Of a stretch of 46,126 nucleotides of DNA, positions 8,614 through 16,447 are shown piece by piece (the stretch's first letter is position 1; each line of letters starts with the position of its first letter). The notes beneath the pieces are model-generated. The model ran no database searches and was not told the DNA's origin. It saw nothing but the letters and a program-made list of their open reading frames with translations. The DNA is from Oscillospiraceae bacterium. GTDB taxonomy: Bacteria > Bacillota > Clostridia > Oscillospirales > Ruminococcaceae. The translations under genes were made by a program, and so were the position numbers. Location: contig JAJQHD010000050.1 in NCBI GenBank assembly GCA_021199855.1, positions 1 to 46,126 on the forward strand, in the 5' to 3' direction.

Positions 8614-8642
8614 AGTATAGCATGTACTAAAGCCGTTGTCAA
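8614..8642 (-). promoter_or_regulatory. consensus promoter of the TIR operon
   Basis: On the minus strand TTGACA (8637-8642), 17 bp, TATACT (8614-8619), about 50 nt upstream of the first TIR-TPR start codon. Confidence 0.75.
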
Positions 8643-8712
8643 CCCGATTTCCGACATTTATCGACCGGTTGGCAACTTCATACTGAAGCGAGAAATCAGT
8701 ATTCCAGACCGG

Positions 8713-8738
8713 GTGTAAAATTCGGATTACAGAAACGG
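8713..8738 (+). promoter_or_regulatory. dyad element, second copy
   Basis: TGTAA-N8-TTACA with flanks nearly matching those of the element at 277-303. It lies 86 nt upstream of the secreted protein at 8824. See the first copy for interpretation. Confidence 0.4.
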
Positions 8739-8823
8739 CATCTATGGCATTACAATAAGCTCATAACACAGAACAACACACTGAATGTGTTGCGGTGAAA
8801 TAATTTTTGGAGGATGTTTTAAA

Positions 8824-9909
8824 ATGAAGAAAAAGCTATTATCAATCTTACTAGTACTGGTTTTGTGCATCGGGATGATTCCCTCAACAGTCAGTGCGGC
8901 GAGCGCGGTCAACGTGAGCTCCTCGTCCAAGACCTACTACTACACTCTCAAGAATGTGGGAACAGGCAAGTACCTCAACGTGTCCTGCAACAGCAGTGCA
9001 AACAACACCAACATCAACGTCTGGGCTAAAGACGGAACATCTGGCGAAAACTTCGCGTTCTACACCGATTCCAAGAACAATGCGTACGTCATAGTCCCTG
9101 AATGTTCGACAAGCCGCGCAGTCAACATCTACGGCTCAAGCGCAGGTGCGAACAAGAATGTCTGCACATGGACGAAAACCGGCGATTCCACCCAGGGCTG
9201 GGTTCTGAAAGCCGTTTCCGGCGGATATATCATCCAGTCAGCAAACAACAAGAATTACGTTCTCACCGCCACCGGCTCCTCGAACGGTTCAAACGTAAAC
9301 ATCCAGAAGTACAGCTCATCAAACAAAAACCAGATCTGGACCCTCACCCAAGCCAAAACCGTAACCGCAAAGACAACGACAACCGGGTCTTCGACCATTA
9401 CGGACAAAATAAAGGACAAAATGACTACGACATACTCATCTGCATTGAGTTCATTTCAGCAATCTCCCTCTGGCAAGGGCAGATCCAACTTTACTGATTA
9501 CTGCGGAGCTTGCGTAGGCTATCAGCTTAAAGCACTTGGAGTCAACACGACAATCATCGCTCCGAATGGATGTGATGCCTACGACACATATAAGTCAACC
9601 ACTACAACCAAGGGCGGGTATAAAGTAACAGCTTACTCAGAAAGCAGTAAAAGCATGAGCGAACTGCTGAACAGTCTGAATGGCAAGGTCTCCTGCCTGA
9701 ATAACCAGTATCTTATGTTAGGATTCCAGGTTGGCTATAATGGCGTAGTAGAGGGTCATACACTACTGATATATGCGGTTCAAAACGGATATGTATACTA
9801 CACCGAATCATTCGGTTCCTCGCCAAGTTACAACAGCAAAACAATTTCAAGCTTCTGCAGTAGCTACAGCGGTTACACCTATGAGGGCGCAATCCTCTTC
9901 AGTAAATAA
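8824..9909 (+). CDS. secreted beta-trefoil lectin with cysteine-peptidase-like domain
   Basis: 361 residues from ATG 8824 (GGAGG at 8809-8813). A signal peptide (MKKKLL, hydrophobic core, cleavage after about residue 25 in VSAAS) indicates export. Residues ~36-175 form a ricin-type beta-trefoil: three subdomains with TGKYLNV, SRAVNIYG, KNYVLTA and a QIW motif at 170-172, suggesting carbohydrate binding. A Thr/Lys-rich linker follows. The C-terminal domain (~205-360) has DYCGACVGYQL with Cys227/Cys230 at a helix start and EGHTLLIYAV with His312, an arrangement typical of papain-like/NlpC-CHAP-type cysteine hydrolases. The exact family is uncertain. It may bind and cleave cell-wall or host glycoprotein material outside the cell. 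It is monocistronic with a strong terminator. Confidence 0.75.
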   Translation: MKKKLLSILLVLVLCIGMIPSTVSAASAVNVSSSSKTYYYTLKNVGTGKYLNVSCNSSANNTNINVWAKDGTSGENFAFYTDSKNNAYVIVPECSTSRAVNIYGSSAGANKNVCTWTKTGDSTQGWVLKAVSGGYIIQSANNKNYVLTATGSSNGSNVNIQKYSSSNKNQIWTLTQAKTVTAKTTTTGSSTITDKIKDKMTTTYSSALSSFQQSPSGKGRSNFTDYCGACVGYQLKALGVNTTIIAPNGCDAYDTYKSTTTTKGGYKVTAYSESSKSMSELLNSLNGKVSCLNNQYLMLGFQVGYNGVVEGHTLLIYAVQNGYVYYTESFGSSPSYNSKTISSFCSSYSGYTYEGAILFSK

Positions 9910-9913
9910 GAAA

Positions 9914-9944
9914 AAGTCCTCTCCCGTCTATGGGAGAGGATTCT
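9914..9944. terminator. bidirectional terminator after sigK and the trefoil gene
   Basis: AAGTCCTCTCCC and GGGAGAGGATT form a stem with A's before and T's after. It serves both the trefoil protein gene (+) and the C-terminal end of sigK (-). Confidence 0.75.
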
Positions 9945-10289
9945 TCATTCCAAGCCAAATTCTGCCCTGAGCTTCTCGATTGCCCGCTTCTCAATCCGTG
10001 AGACATAGCTCCGGGAGATTCCGAGAAGGCTTGCTGCCTCCCTCTGGGTGAGCGGCTGTCTGCCAAAAAGCCCGTACCGAAGGATGACGATTTCCCGCTC
10101 CCGGTCGTCAAGGATTTCAATCGCCTTGTAGAGCCGCTGGGAATTTATGAGAAGGTCGACCTCCTCACCGATGTCGCCGTCTGTGGCGATGATGTCCATC
10201 AGCGTGAGCTGGTTGCCGTCCTTGTCAGTGTCAATCGGCTCATCAAAGTGGACGTCCTGCGCTGTCTTCTTCACAGAGCGGAAGTGCAT
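9945..10289 (-). CDS. sigK: sigK, C-terminal half (split gene)
   Basis: This encodes sigma regions 3-4 of the mother-cell sporulation factor SigK. Visible blocks include VHFDEPIDTDKDGNQLTLMD, LDDREREIVILRYGL and the region 4.2 helix-turn-helix LTQREAASLLGISRSYVSRIEKRA. The first ATG is at 10289, but it has no ribosome site, and the frame continues open upstream through codons for EIL to the attachment core at 10300-10301. This piece alone is therefore not an independent gene. Joined at that core to the N-terminal half at 39810-40139, it yields a 228-residue SigK reading CIEN|EILMHFRS, which matches the family across the junction. After excision it would direct late mother-cell transcription (coat and spore maturation). 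Confidence 0.92.
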   Translation of the reverse strand: MHFRSVKKTAQDVHFDEPIDTDKDGNQLTLMDIIATDGDIGEEVDLLINSQRLYKAIEILDDREREIVILRYGLFGRQPLTQREAASLLGISRSYVSRIEKRAIEKLRAEFGLE

Positions 10290-12006
10290 GAGGATTTCGT
10301 TTGCTATCAGGGCTTAATGGCTCGATTTCGCCGTTTACAGGCGGCAAATCCACGTCTCCGTCAGCCGCAAACAGGTAAACATGGGCATTTTCTCCATCCC
10401 ATACAATTTTACGAACGATGGCTTTCAGGAGCCGTCGTTTTTCTTCCACTGAAGCATCGTCGATATTCGCCGCAAGTGAAGAAATCATTTGTTGGAAGAA
10501 CTCGAACTCCTGCGATGCCAGCCTCTGATGCTCCATCAGATTCTCAAGCTTGCCAAGGCGTTTTGTCAGGGCTTCGCCGGTCGTGCCAAGCTCCTCAATC
10601 TGCTCGGTGATGTATTTCTCGGCTGTGGAACCCGAAACGTTAGCCAGAGATTTGAGAAGCGCCTTTATCGTCGCTTCATTTTCGCTGAGCTGTTGGCGCA
10701 AGGTCTCTGCCTCCGCCTCATAGCCGTCACGCCCGGAAGCGATGGCTTTCTTTGTCTGACCCAGAAAGTCGGCAAAGAACTCCTTATCATCCGCAAGCTT
10801 CTTTATCTCCTCAATGACTTTGGCATCAAGAGTGTTGCCGTTGGCGTTCTTCATCTTGCAACGGGATCCGGTGCTTCGCTCCTTGGTGTTGCACATATAG
10901 CTGTAGATAAGCTCGCCGTCCTTGTTTCTTCTCTGAGTAAGCTTCGGGCGCATATAGTTGCCGCAGTCTCCGCAAATCAGAAGTCCCGACAGCAAAGCAA
11001 CATTGCTCCTCGGATGGCGATAGCCCTTGTTTCTGTTGCCTTCGAGCATTCCCTGAACCTGAATCCACGTCATTCCGGGAATCAGTCCGGGATGCTTACC
11101 GACAGTCACAATCCACTCATCTACCGAGCGGAGCTTTGTACTCTTTCCTGCCTGCTGATGTGTACGGTTATAAGCCATGATGCCGTGCTGAGCATCAAAT
11201 TCACTCTTATCGGAACACAAATCAGCCTTGTTATCTGCAAAATACCTGTAAGCCGTATCGTCAGCAATCATGTAAACAGGGTTTGAGAGAATATTTCTGA
11301 TGGTGAATCGTGTGAAATCATTTCCCCACTTGGAGGTATACCGATTTTCAAGCAGGAACTGATCGACCTTTGTGAGGGAACCAGTTTCAAGATATTTATC
11401 AAAAATCAACTGTACAAGACTCAGCTCTTCGGGAATCGGAACCAAGCGGAACGACTTGTGAGTCTTGCCATCTATTGTAATCTTGCTCTCACTTTCTGAA
11501 CGATAGCCGGTCGGCGTCGTTCCACCGAGCCAGCGACCGGTTTTGGCAAGTTCGTGCATATTGTCGCGGATTCGCTCGGCGATAGTCTCCCTCTCCAACT
11601 GCGAGAAAACCGAGGCGATGTACATCATGGCTCGTCCCATAGGGGACGAAGTGTCGAACTGCTCCCTGATGGAGATAAAGTCGATGTTTCTCTGCCCAAG
11701 GTCTTCGATGAGCTTGGCGAAGTCGCCGATATTGCGGCTGATACGGTCAAGTCGGTAAACGACGATGGCGGTGAACTGCATTTTGTGAGACTCCGCCATC
11801 ATCCTCTTGAACTGTGGTCGTTCGAGGTTGCCGCCTGAAAATCCCTCGTCCTCGAAAACCAAGGCGTTGTCCGCCTCATCCTGACCGAAGTGCATAGCAA
11901 TGTACTGCCGGCACATTTCAATCTGGTTCTCGATGGATTCTCCCTTTCCTGTGAATTTGGACTTTCGGGAGTAGATGACGTATTGCTTCTTTTCGACTTG
12001 TTTCAT
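10243..12006 (-). CDS. SpoIVCA-like large serine recombinase
   Basis: 587 residues. The N-terminal resolvase domain has YSRKS with nucleophile Ser16, SIENQIEMC and the YRLDRISRN arginine motif. The central recombinase domain (~160-300) is followed by a zinc ribbon with CGDCG and a second Cys pair (YMCN...SRCKM), then a coiled-coil region. Its role is site-specific excision (and presumably integration) of the 29.5-kb element that splits sigK. The ribosome site is GAGGTG before ATG 12006. The stop codon lies inside sigK: the last 18 residues after Lys569 are encoded by the C-terminal sigK half in another frame, so the recombinase tail differs between the integrated and circular forms. Confidence 0.93.
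   Translation of the reverse strand: MKQVEKKQYVIYSRKSKFTGKGESIENQIEMCRQYIAMHFGQDEADNALVFEDEGFSGGNLERPQFKRMMAESHKMQFTAIVVYRLDRISRNIGDFAKLIEDLGQRNIDFISIREQFDTSSPMGRAMMYIASVFSQLERETIAERIRDNMHELAKTGRWLGGTTPTGYRSESESKITIDGKTHKSFRLVPIPEELSLVQLIFDKYLETGSLTKVDQFLLENRYTSKWGNDFTRFTIRNILSNPVYMIADDTAYRYFADNKADLCSDKSEFDAQHGIMAYNRTHQQAGKSTKLRSVDEWIVTVGKHPGLIPGMTWIQVQGMLEGNRNKGYRHPRSNVALLSGLLICGDCGNYMRPKLTQRRNKDGELIYSYMCNTKERSTGSRCKMKNANGNTLDAKVIEEIKKLADDKEFFADFLGQTKKAIASGRDGYEAEAETLRQQLSENEATIKALLKSLANVSGSTAEKYITEQIEELGTTGEALTKRLGKLENLMEHQRLASQEFEFFQQMISSLAANIDDASVEEKRRLLKAIVRKIVWDGENAHVYLFAADGDVDLPPVNGEIEPLSPDSKRNPHALPLCEEDSAGRPL
10293..10311. other. attachment site, C-terminal sigK side
   Basis: The core dinucleotide TT (plus strand) is at 10300-10301. 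The element-side half-arm GATAGCA (minus-strand reading) occupies 10302-10308; the sigK-side arm begins CGAAATC. Confidence 0.85.
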
Positions 12007-12038
12007 GGTGGCACCTCATCGTTAAAATGTTTGAACCC

Positions 12039-12067
12039 ATTATAACATGAAGAACCACATTTGTAAA
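12039..12067 (-). promoter_or_regulatory. recombinase promoter
   Basis: On the minus strand TTTACA (12062-12067), 17 bp, TATAAT (12039-12044), about 33 nt upstream of the start codon. This looks like a vegetative sigma-A promoter. A weaker overlapping match to the sigma-E pattern (TCATCTT, then CATGTTAT, spacing one base too long) is also present, so sporulation control is not excluded. Confidence 0.6.
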
Positions 12068-12344
12068 GATGATTGTTGCGGATTTTGTTGAAATTTAAGA
12101 AGATTTTCCCAGCGAAGCCAAGTTGCAAACCTTCAAAGATTTAGCTGACGCATTTACTGTCGGAATAAAGGTCGATTTTTGCGATTTTTCGCCCCTCAGA
12201 GCCACGAAGTGAGGATATTTCCGTATAGCTTTGCCAAATGGAGGCATCGTGCGATATAATGCAATTTTCGGGCAGTTTTGAGAGGTTGGTTTTGAATATG
12301 TATCACTGTGGGATATAGTTGTAGGGGCTAACGTGGATACGATT

Positions 12345-12387
12345 ATACCTTTTCGGCAATGGGAGGCGATTATTGCTGAAAAGGTAT
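12345..12387. repeat. dispersed hairpin, copy 1 (BREX operon terminator)
   Basis: ATACCTTTTCGGCAAT is followed 11 nt later by ATTGCTGAAAAGGTAT (15 of 16 paired). Copies at 34291 and 37180 share the stem sequence. Here it lies just past the last BREX-operon gene and can terminate it. The rest of the 12007-12415 gap holds only the recombinase promoter and AT-rich sequence. Confidence 0.7.
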
Positions 12388-12415
12388 TCTTTAAGCGTAT
12401 AAAACTTGACTGTAC

Positions 12416-14626
12416 TCATTCCTGCAAACCTGCAGAATACTGTTTTTTCATTTGGCTCAACTTTTCCAAAATCTCATCTTCTGTCACTGTGTTTTCCAGT
12501 ATGGTTTCAGGAGATTTTCTCTCGGTAACAAGAATAAAGGCCATAGCATTTATTTGATCATCTTCAGAAAGCAGCCAAAATTGATTGGTAGTAGAAAGCG
12601 TCTTCATACGCTGATATGCTTCATCAGCATTTATGAAGCTTTCAAGAGTCTCTTTGTTAAAATTCCTGGTCTTTTTAGAATTTCTTGCTCCAATAAGTCC
12701 GCGTGAAGTGCAATAACTTATGACTTTTACCAGAGAGTCGTCTTTGGAAGCTAAAGATTTCTTTGTGTCCGCAACAAATTCCGCATCTATTTGTTCTAAC
12801 ATCCACAAAAAGTTCAAACCATTGCGTTGATTCAATGCAGAACCAGAAGCTACCGCATCTTTAGCACGTTTTTCAAAAATTCCTTCAAGCTCTAAAACCT
12901 CCTCAAGCGAAAAAGTGGCATCATTTTGAGAGGTTCCATTCTCTGTAAAACGACCAAGTTGATTTTCAAAATCGTGTAGCAACAGCGATAATGTGGACAC
13001 CTGAATTTCTGAATCACTAAATAGCGTCTTAATGTAAACAAAACGAGATTGTTGATTCATTGCTTTCAACAGAGGGTCAGTAATATAAATAATTCTCCAT
13101 GCAAATGGTACAGCAAGAAAGCCCCTATCATCTACTTCAAAGGAGTTCCAATTGCGAGCAAGCACTGTAATTATCAGTTGCGCTCTCTCAGCAGTAATGG
13201 TTGTTGACCGTTCCTTTCTTGCATAAGCGTCTATTTCCTCAAGTAGTCGCACAATTTTACCTTGTTCATATAATTTCATCACACCATCGTCGAATGCGTT
13301 CTCTGTGGATTCAAAAATCAAGTTTTCAATTATGGATGTAGAAATAGCATCGTTCTCTAAAACTAATGTAAAATATCTATCAAAGCATTCCGAAGCCGCT
13401 ATATTCTTGTTAGTAAGAAAATCCTTACGAGAATAATTTCTGCCAATATCGCTTAATGTACCATCTATTATCTTGATACTTGGAAACAAAATTCCAAGTA
13501 TATTCTTGGCTGCTTGTAAATTTGCCACTGTTCCATCATCGGTCAATATCGGCGACAATTCTTTTCTTGCCTTTTCCTTTAGCAATTCATTCGAATATAA
13601 ATACTCGGAGCTACACAACATATCCTTGTATTTTGTCAATTTGGAAAAAATATAAGGTTCAAAAACCTGAAGCATAGTTAGACCGAGCAAATCAACCAAA
13701 TCCGTGTCTTCTTTTAGAAGCTCATATTTTAGCATAAACACATTTACATAGCGCGACACATCCCTCAAAGTCCTTATGTATTTTGGAAGACAAAACACGT
13801 AAAGGTCTGCCCATGCTTCCTTTGAAAAACGTTCCTGCGGAGTATCAATGGTAATAGACTCAAGCTTAGATATCAAAATGTCGTGAATTATTGTCATATC
13901 AGATGCAGGAATCTCAAAAGGCACCTGCACTATTTTTTCTAAATATTGTTTCCCATCACCATTTTGCACCTTACCAAGAGCATTAACTACAACTTTATAG
14001 TCAAATGCCAACAAGTAAACTGTGCCAGGAAAATCGGCTATTGCCTTTATGAGCTGAAAAACAGCAATTATTTCTTCTTCCGAGAGGCGATCAATATCGT
14101 CAATAGCAACAATAATTTTACACTTTATTTCCTCAAGCTTTCTAACAATTTGATTTTTGCTATATTGCAAATTATCGGTTTGCAATTTGGCTTTCTTGGC
14201 TTTTTTAGATAGTACCTTGCCAATTACGGAAAATACGCTCCCCGCAACAGGAATAGAATCTGCCACATCAAATATATCAGCGTACTGATCGACAAGCTTC
14301 CATAATTTATCTTTTGCTGGTTGTTCCAATTTTATCACTGTTGCTAATTGCTTAAAGAATTGTGTAACAAGTTGATTGGAGTCTGAACACAGCCACGGAT
14401 TAAACCTGAATACTATAACGCTCTTATCCAGCATCTCCGCTTCCACATACTCAAGCGCCATATTTATAAGTGATGTTTTCCCGCTTCCCCATTCCCCGTA
14501 GAGACCAATCGTAAACGAAGAGGGAAAAGAGTTATATAACATGGTCTTGGCGAGGCTTTGAGCAAACGTCCTTCTGTTTAAAATATCATCCTCGGATTTT
14601 GTAATAGGTAAGTCTGTCTCTAACAC
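12416..14626 (-). CDS. KAP-family P-loop NTPase
   Basis: 736 residues from GTG 14626, preferred because GGAGA lies 7 nt upstream; a GTG start at 14650 (744 residues, the numbering used here) is possible but lacks a ribosome site. Walker A is GEWGSGKT (52-59), followed by FRFNPW and a Walker B VAIDDIDRL (181-189), the signature of KAP NTPases. The insert at ~130-148 is hydrophobic (SIPVAGSVFSVIGKVL) but too short to be sure of a membrane hairpin. The C-terminal half is helical and unrecognised. KAP NTPases recur in phage-defence contexts. It is last in the BREX operon, 35 nt after the nuclease stop (11 nt for the longer start), and may act with that nuclease. Confidence 0.8.
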   Translation of the reverse strand: MLETDLPITKSEDDILNRRTFAQSLAKTMLYNSFPSSFTIGLYGEWGSGKTSLINMALEYVEAEMLDKSVIVFRFNPWLCSDSNQLVTQFFKQLATVIKLEQPAKDKLWKLVDQYADIFDVADSIPVAGSVFSVIGKVLSKKAKKAKLQTDNLQYSKNQIVRKLEEIKCKIIVAIDDIDRLSEEEIIAVFQLIKAIADFPGTVYLLAFDYKVVVNALGKVQNGDGKQYLEKIVQVPFEIPASDMTIIHDILISKLESITIDTPQERFSKEAWADLYVFCLPKYIRTLRDVSRYVNVFMLKYELLKEDTDLVDLLGLTMLQVFEPYIFSKLTKYKDMLCSSEYLYSNELLKEKARKELSPILTDDGTVANLQAAKNILGILFPSIKIIDGTLSDIGRNYSRKDFLTNKNIAASECFDRYFTLVLENDAISTSIIENLIFESTENAFDDGVMKLYEQGKIVRLLEEIDAYARKERSTTITAERAQLIITVLARNWNSFEVDDRGFLAVPFAWRIIYITDPLLKAMNQQSRFVYIKTLFSDSEIQVSTLSLLLHDFENQLGRFTENGTSQNDATFSLEEVLELEGIFEKRAKDAVASGSALNQRNGLNFLWMLEQIDAEFVADTKKSLASKDDSLVKVISYCTSRGLIGARNSKKTRNFNKETLESFINADEAYQRMKTLSTTNQFWLLSEDDQINAMAFILVTERKSPETILENTVTEDEILEKLSQMKKQYSAGLQE

Positions 14627-14661
14627 TTTGTTTTCTCCAATCTTTTGCACTATTCAATATG

Positions 14662-16077
14662 TTATTTTTCCTTTGTTATATCAGTACTCTTGACACTTGC
14701 CGAATTTTTTGGGGTCGAATCAATCGTAATGAGAGTAGGGCATCGAGTCCCACTGTCAAGGTCTTTCTGGTATGCTTCTTGTATGCTTTTCAATCTCTTC
14801 GGGTGTCCAACGTCAACGAACATATAAAACATACTATCTGTGTTTTCGGCTTTACCGTATTCCTCAACTTGTTTTTTATACCCGTGTAAGAATTGGCTGT
14901 TGGAGGATAGTTTTATTTCACAGATAGACTTGTCTAAGCCTCTACTTATCTTTAAATCAACAGGACCTCGTCCCAAGTCAGATTCAAATGTCAAATCTAA
15001 ATTATTCAGCTTTATATATTCCTTTGCGGATAAATGCAACAATCTCTGAACGATTTTTTCTCTTTTGCTATCAGAGGCATCTAATATTACAGACCATCCT
15101 TTATTGTTCTCAACCCAATCTTTGAATATATTTGAAATATACTTAATGGCGTCTTGGCTAGTTACTTCCTTCAAATTATTCGAATGTTGTAAGAAGTCAA
15201 ATCCCATCTTCTTTATATCTTTGAATATATACGCTGCAACATAACCCAAATCAGCTTCCCAATCGCACTCGTCTTCATGAGACATACGATAACTTTCTAA
15301 CAGCCTTTGACATTTATCAGGATCTTCAAATATGTAATGTTTCAGAAATGCTTTCTTTTGGCAAGAAGAATATTCTCTCCATCCTGACCCAACCATCTGA
15401 TTGATTTCATCACGGATTGCTTTGTTCTCTGACATAACCCTATCAATATCATCCCAACATCTGGCAATCGGCAACTCATGAAGTATCTCTTTTGGGAGAA
15501 GTAACAAATCGCAGTTCTTATATGAGTTATGCACTACACCGTTTTTGAAAGTCTCATTTGGAAAGTTATCTGGAGTTATGCCAATTTCCTCATTGATTCT
15601 TTTAGTATAAGCGTAAATATCGTCCTTGATAATTGTAGCAAACATATCGCTTAATCTATCTGGACCTACATTGTCTTCAAACAGTCCTACAAGGTGAAAA
15701 ATTTCAGGATCCTTAATACCCTTTTTGATTATATCGTACGCATCACCAATTATCTTCTTACTTAAAACAGTTCCGAAAGCCGCTCCATATTTCGTCGTCG
15801 AAAAGCCAAGGTTGATTCCATTGACTTCAGGAAAATCAAATCTTTTAAGTGCTTCACGATAAAATCTATCTGACTCTGACTTATTTTCCGCATTATCAAG
15901 AAGTATCGCTATGTTTTTAAAATACGAATTCACTTTGTTATATGATTCTTTGAACTCAAATGTTGATGCATCTTTTAGCCTGGTAATATTGATAAAATAA
16001 TGGCTATCTGTATCCATCACCGCATCAAATGTTCCTAAAGCACTAAAATCACGATTGAAATAGCTTGAAATAAACAT
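14662..16077 (-). CDS. putative PD-(D/E)XK nuclease, BREX-associated
   Basis: 471 residues. I do not recognise the family as a whole. The C-terminal region (~360-430) contains GRGPVDLKI with Asp374 and, 13 residues on, EIK (Glu387, Lys389), the spacing and context of a restriction-endonuclease-like core, followed by a helix rich in polar residues and a final strand FYMFVDVG. The N-terminal 340 residues are mixed alpha-beta and may sense or bind a target. The ribosome site is poor (AAGG close to ATG 16077) and there is a 157-bp gap from the upstream CxxC gene, so it may have separate expression. It is paired with the KAP NTPase downstream. Confidence 0.6.
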   Translation of the reverse strand: MFISSYFNRDFSALGTFDAVMDTDSHYFINITRLKDASTFEFKESYNKVNSYFKNIAILLDNAENKSESDRFYREALKRFDFPEVNGINLGFSTTKYGAAFGTVLSKKIIGDAYDIIKKGIKDPEIFHLVGLFEDNVGPDRLSDMFATIIKDDIYAYTKRINEEIGITPDNFPNETFKNGVVHNSYKNCDLLLLPKEILHELPIARCWDDIDRVMSENKAIRDEINQMVGSGWREYSSCQKKAFLKHYIFEDPDKCQRLLESYRMSHEDECDWEADLGYVAAYIFKDIKKMGFDFLQHSNNLKEVTSQDAIKYISNIFKDWVENNKGWSVILDASDSKREKIVQRLLHLSAKEYIKLNNLDLTFESDLGRGPVDLKISRGLDKSICEIKLSSNSQFLHGYKKQVEEYGKAENTDSMFYMFVDVGHPKRLKSIQEAYQKDLDSGTRCPTLITIDSTPKNSASVKSTDITKEK

Positions 16078-16234
16078 AACCTTAGAGCCCCTTTTTTCAT
16101 TAATTTAATCCGAAGTATCCTATATGATAGATAATATCACGCTAAGTCTACAATACTGAACCACTTTAAATTCAATATATGTAACCCACAGTAATTGCAT
16201 CATCAACACGCAGTATGCCTCATAACTATATTTC

Positions 16235-16447
16235 TCACCTAAACAACGTACACCCTTCCTCTTTAAATTCCTCGACCTTTGCAAGTAGCTCATCTTCAGT
16301 TACCTCAAAGTAGTCCGCAAGGCAATGTAAACAATAAAATTGTTTAGCCTTCCTATCAATAAGCTTTTTGACCAAGCCAATTTCATCTTTTGTAAGAGGG
16401 TGTTTGCCACAAGAACAGCAGATTTTTTCGTCAGTATTTCGCATCAT
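16235..16447 (-). CDS. small CxxC zinc-binding protein
   Basis: A 70-residue protein starting at ATG 16447 (AAGGG 6 nt upstream), overlapping the 3' end of brxL by 17 nt. Two Cys pairs (ICCSCGKH near the N-terminus and FYCLHCLADYF) suggest a zinc ribbon or treble-clef-like fold. Translational coupling to brxL implies a BREX accessory role. I recognise no named family. It could be a structural subunit or regulator; the function is unknown. Confidence 0.7.
   Translation of the reverse strand: MMRNTDEKICCSCGKHPLTKDEIGLVKKLIDRKAKQFYCLHCLADYFEVTEDELLAKVEEFKEEGCTLFR

Noticed and set aside
193-8785. CTGAATGTG recurring near 195, 4762 and 8780
   Set aside because: Two of the occurrences are parts of different hairpin stems; the shared nine bases are probably chance.
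9945-10289. C-terminal sigma fragment as an independent small sigma-like gene or dead pseudogene
   Set aside because: The frame continues to the attachment core and joins exactly with the N-terminal half; there is no ribosome site at its ATG.
10489-11286. 265-codon plus-strand open frame
   Set aside because: Shadow of the recombinase coding strand; no ribosome site and no recognisable protein pattern.
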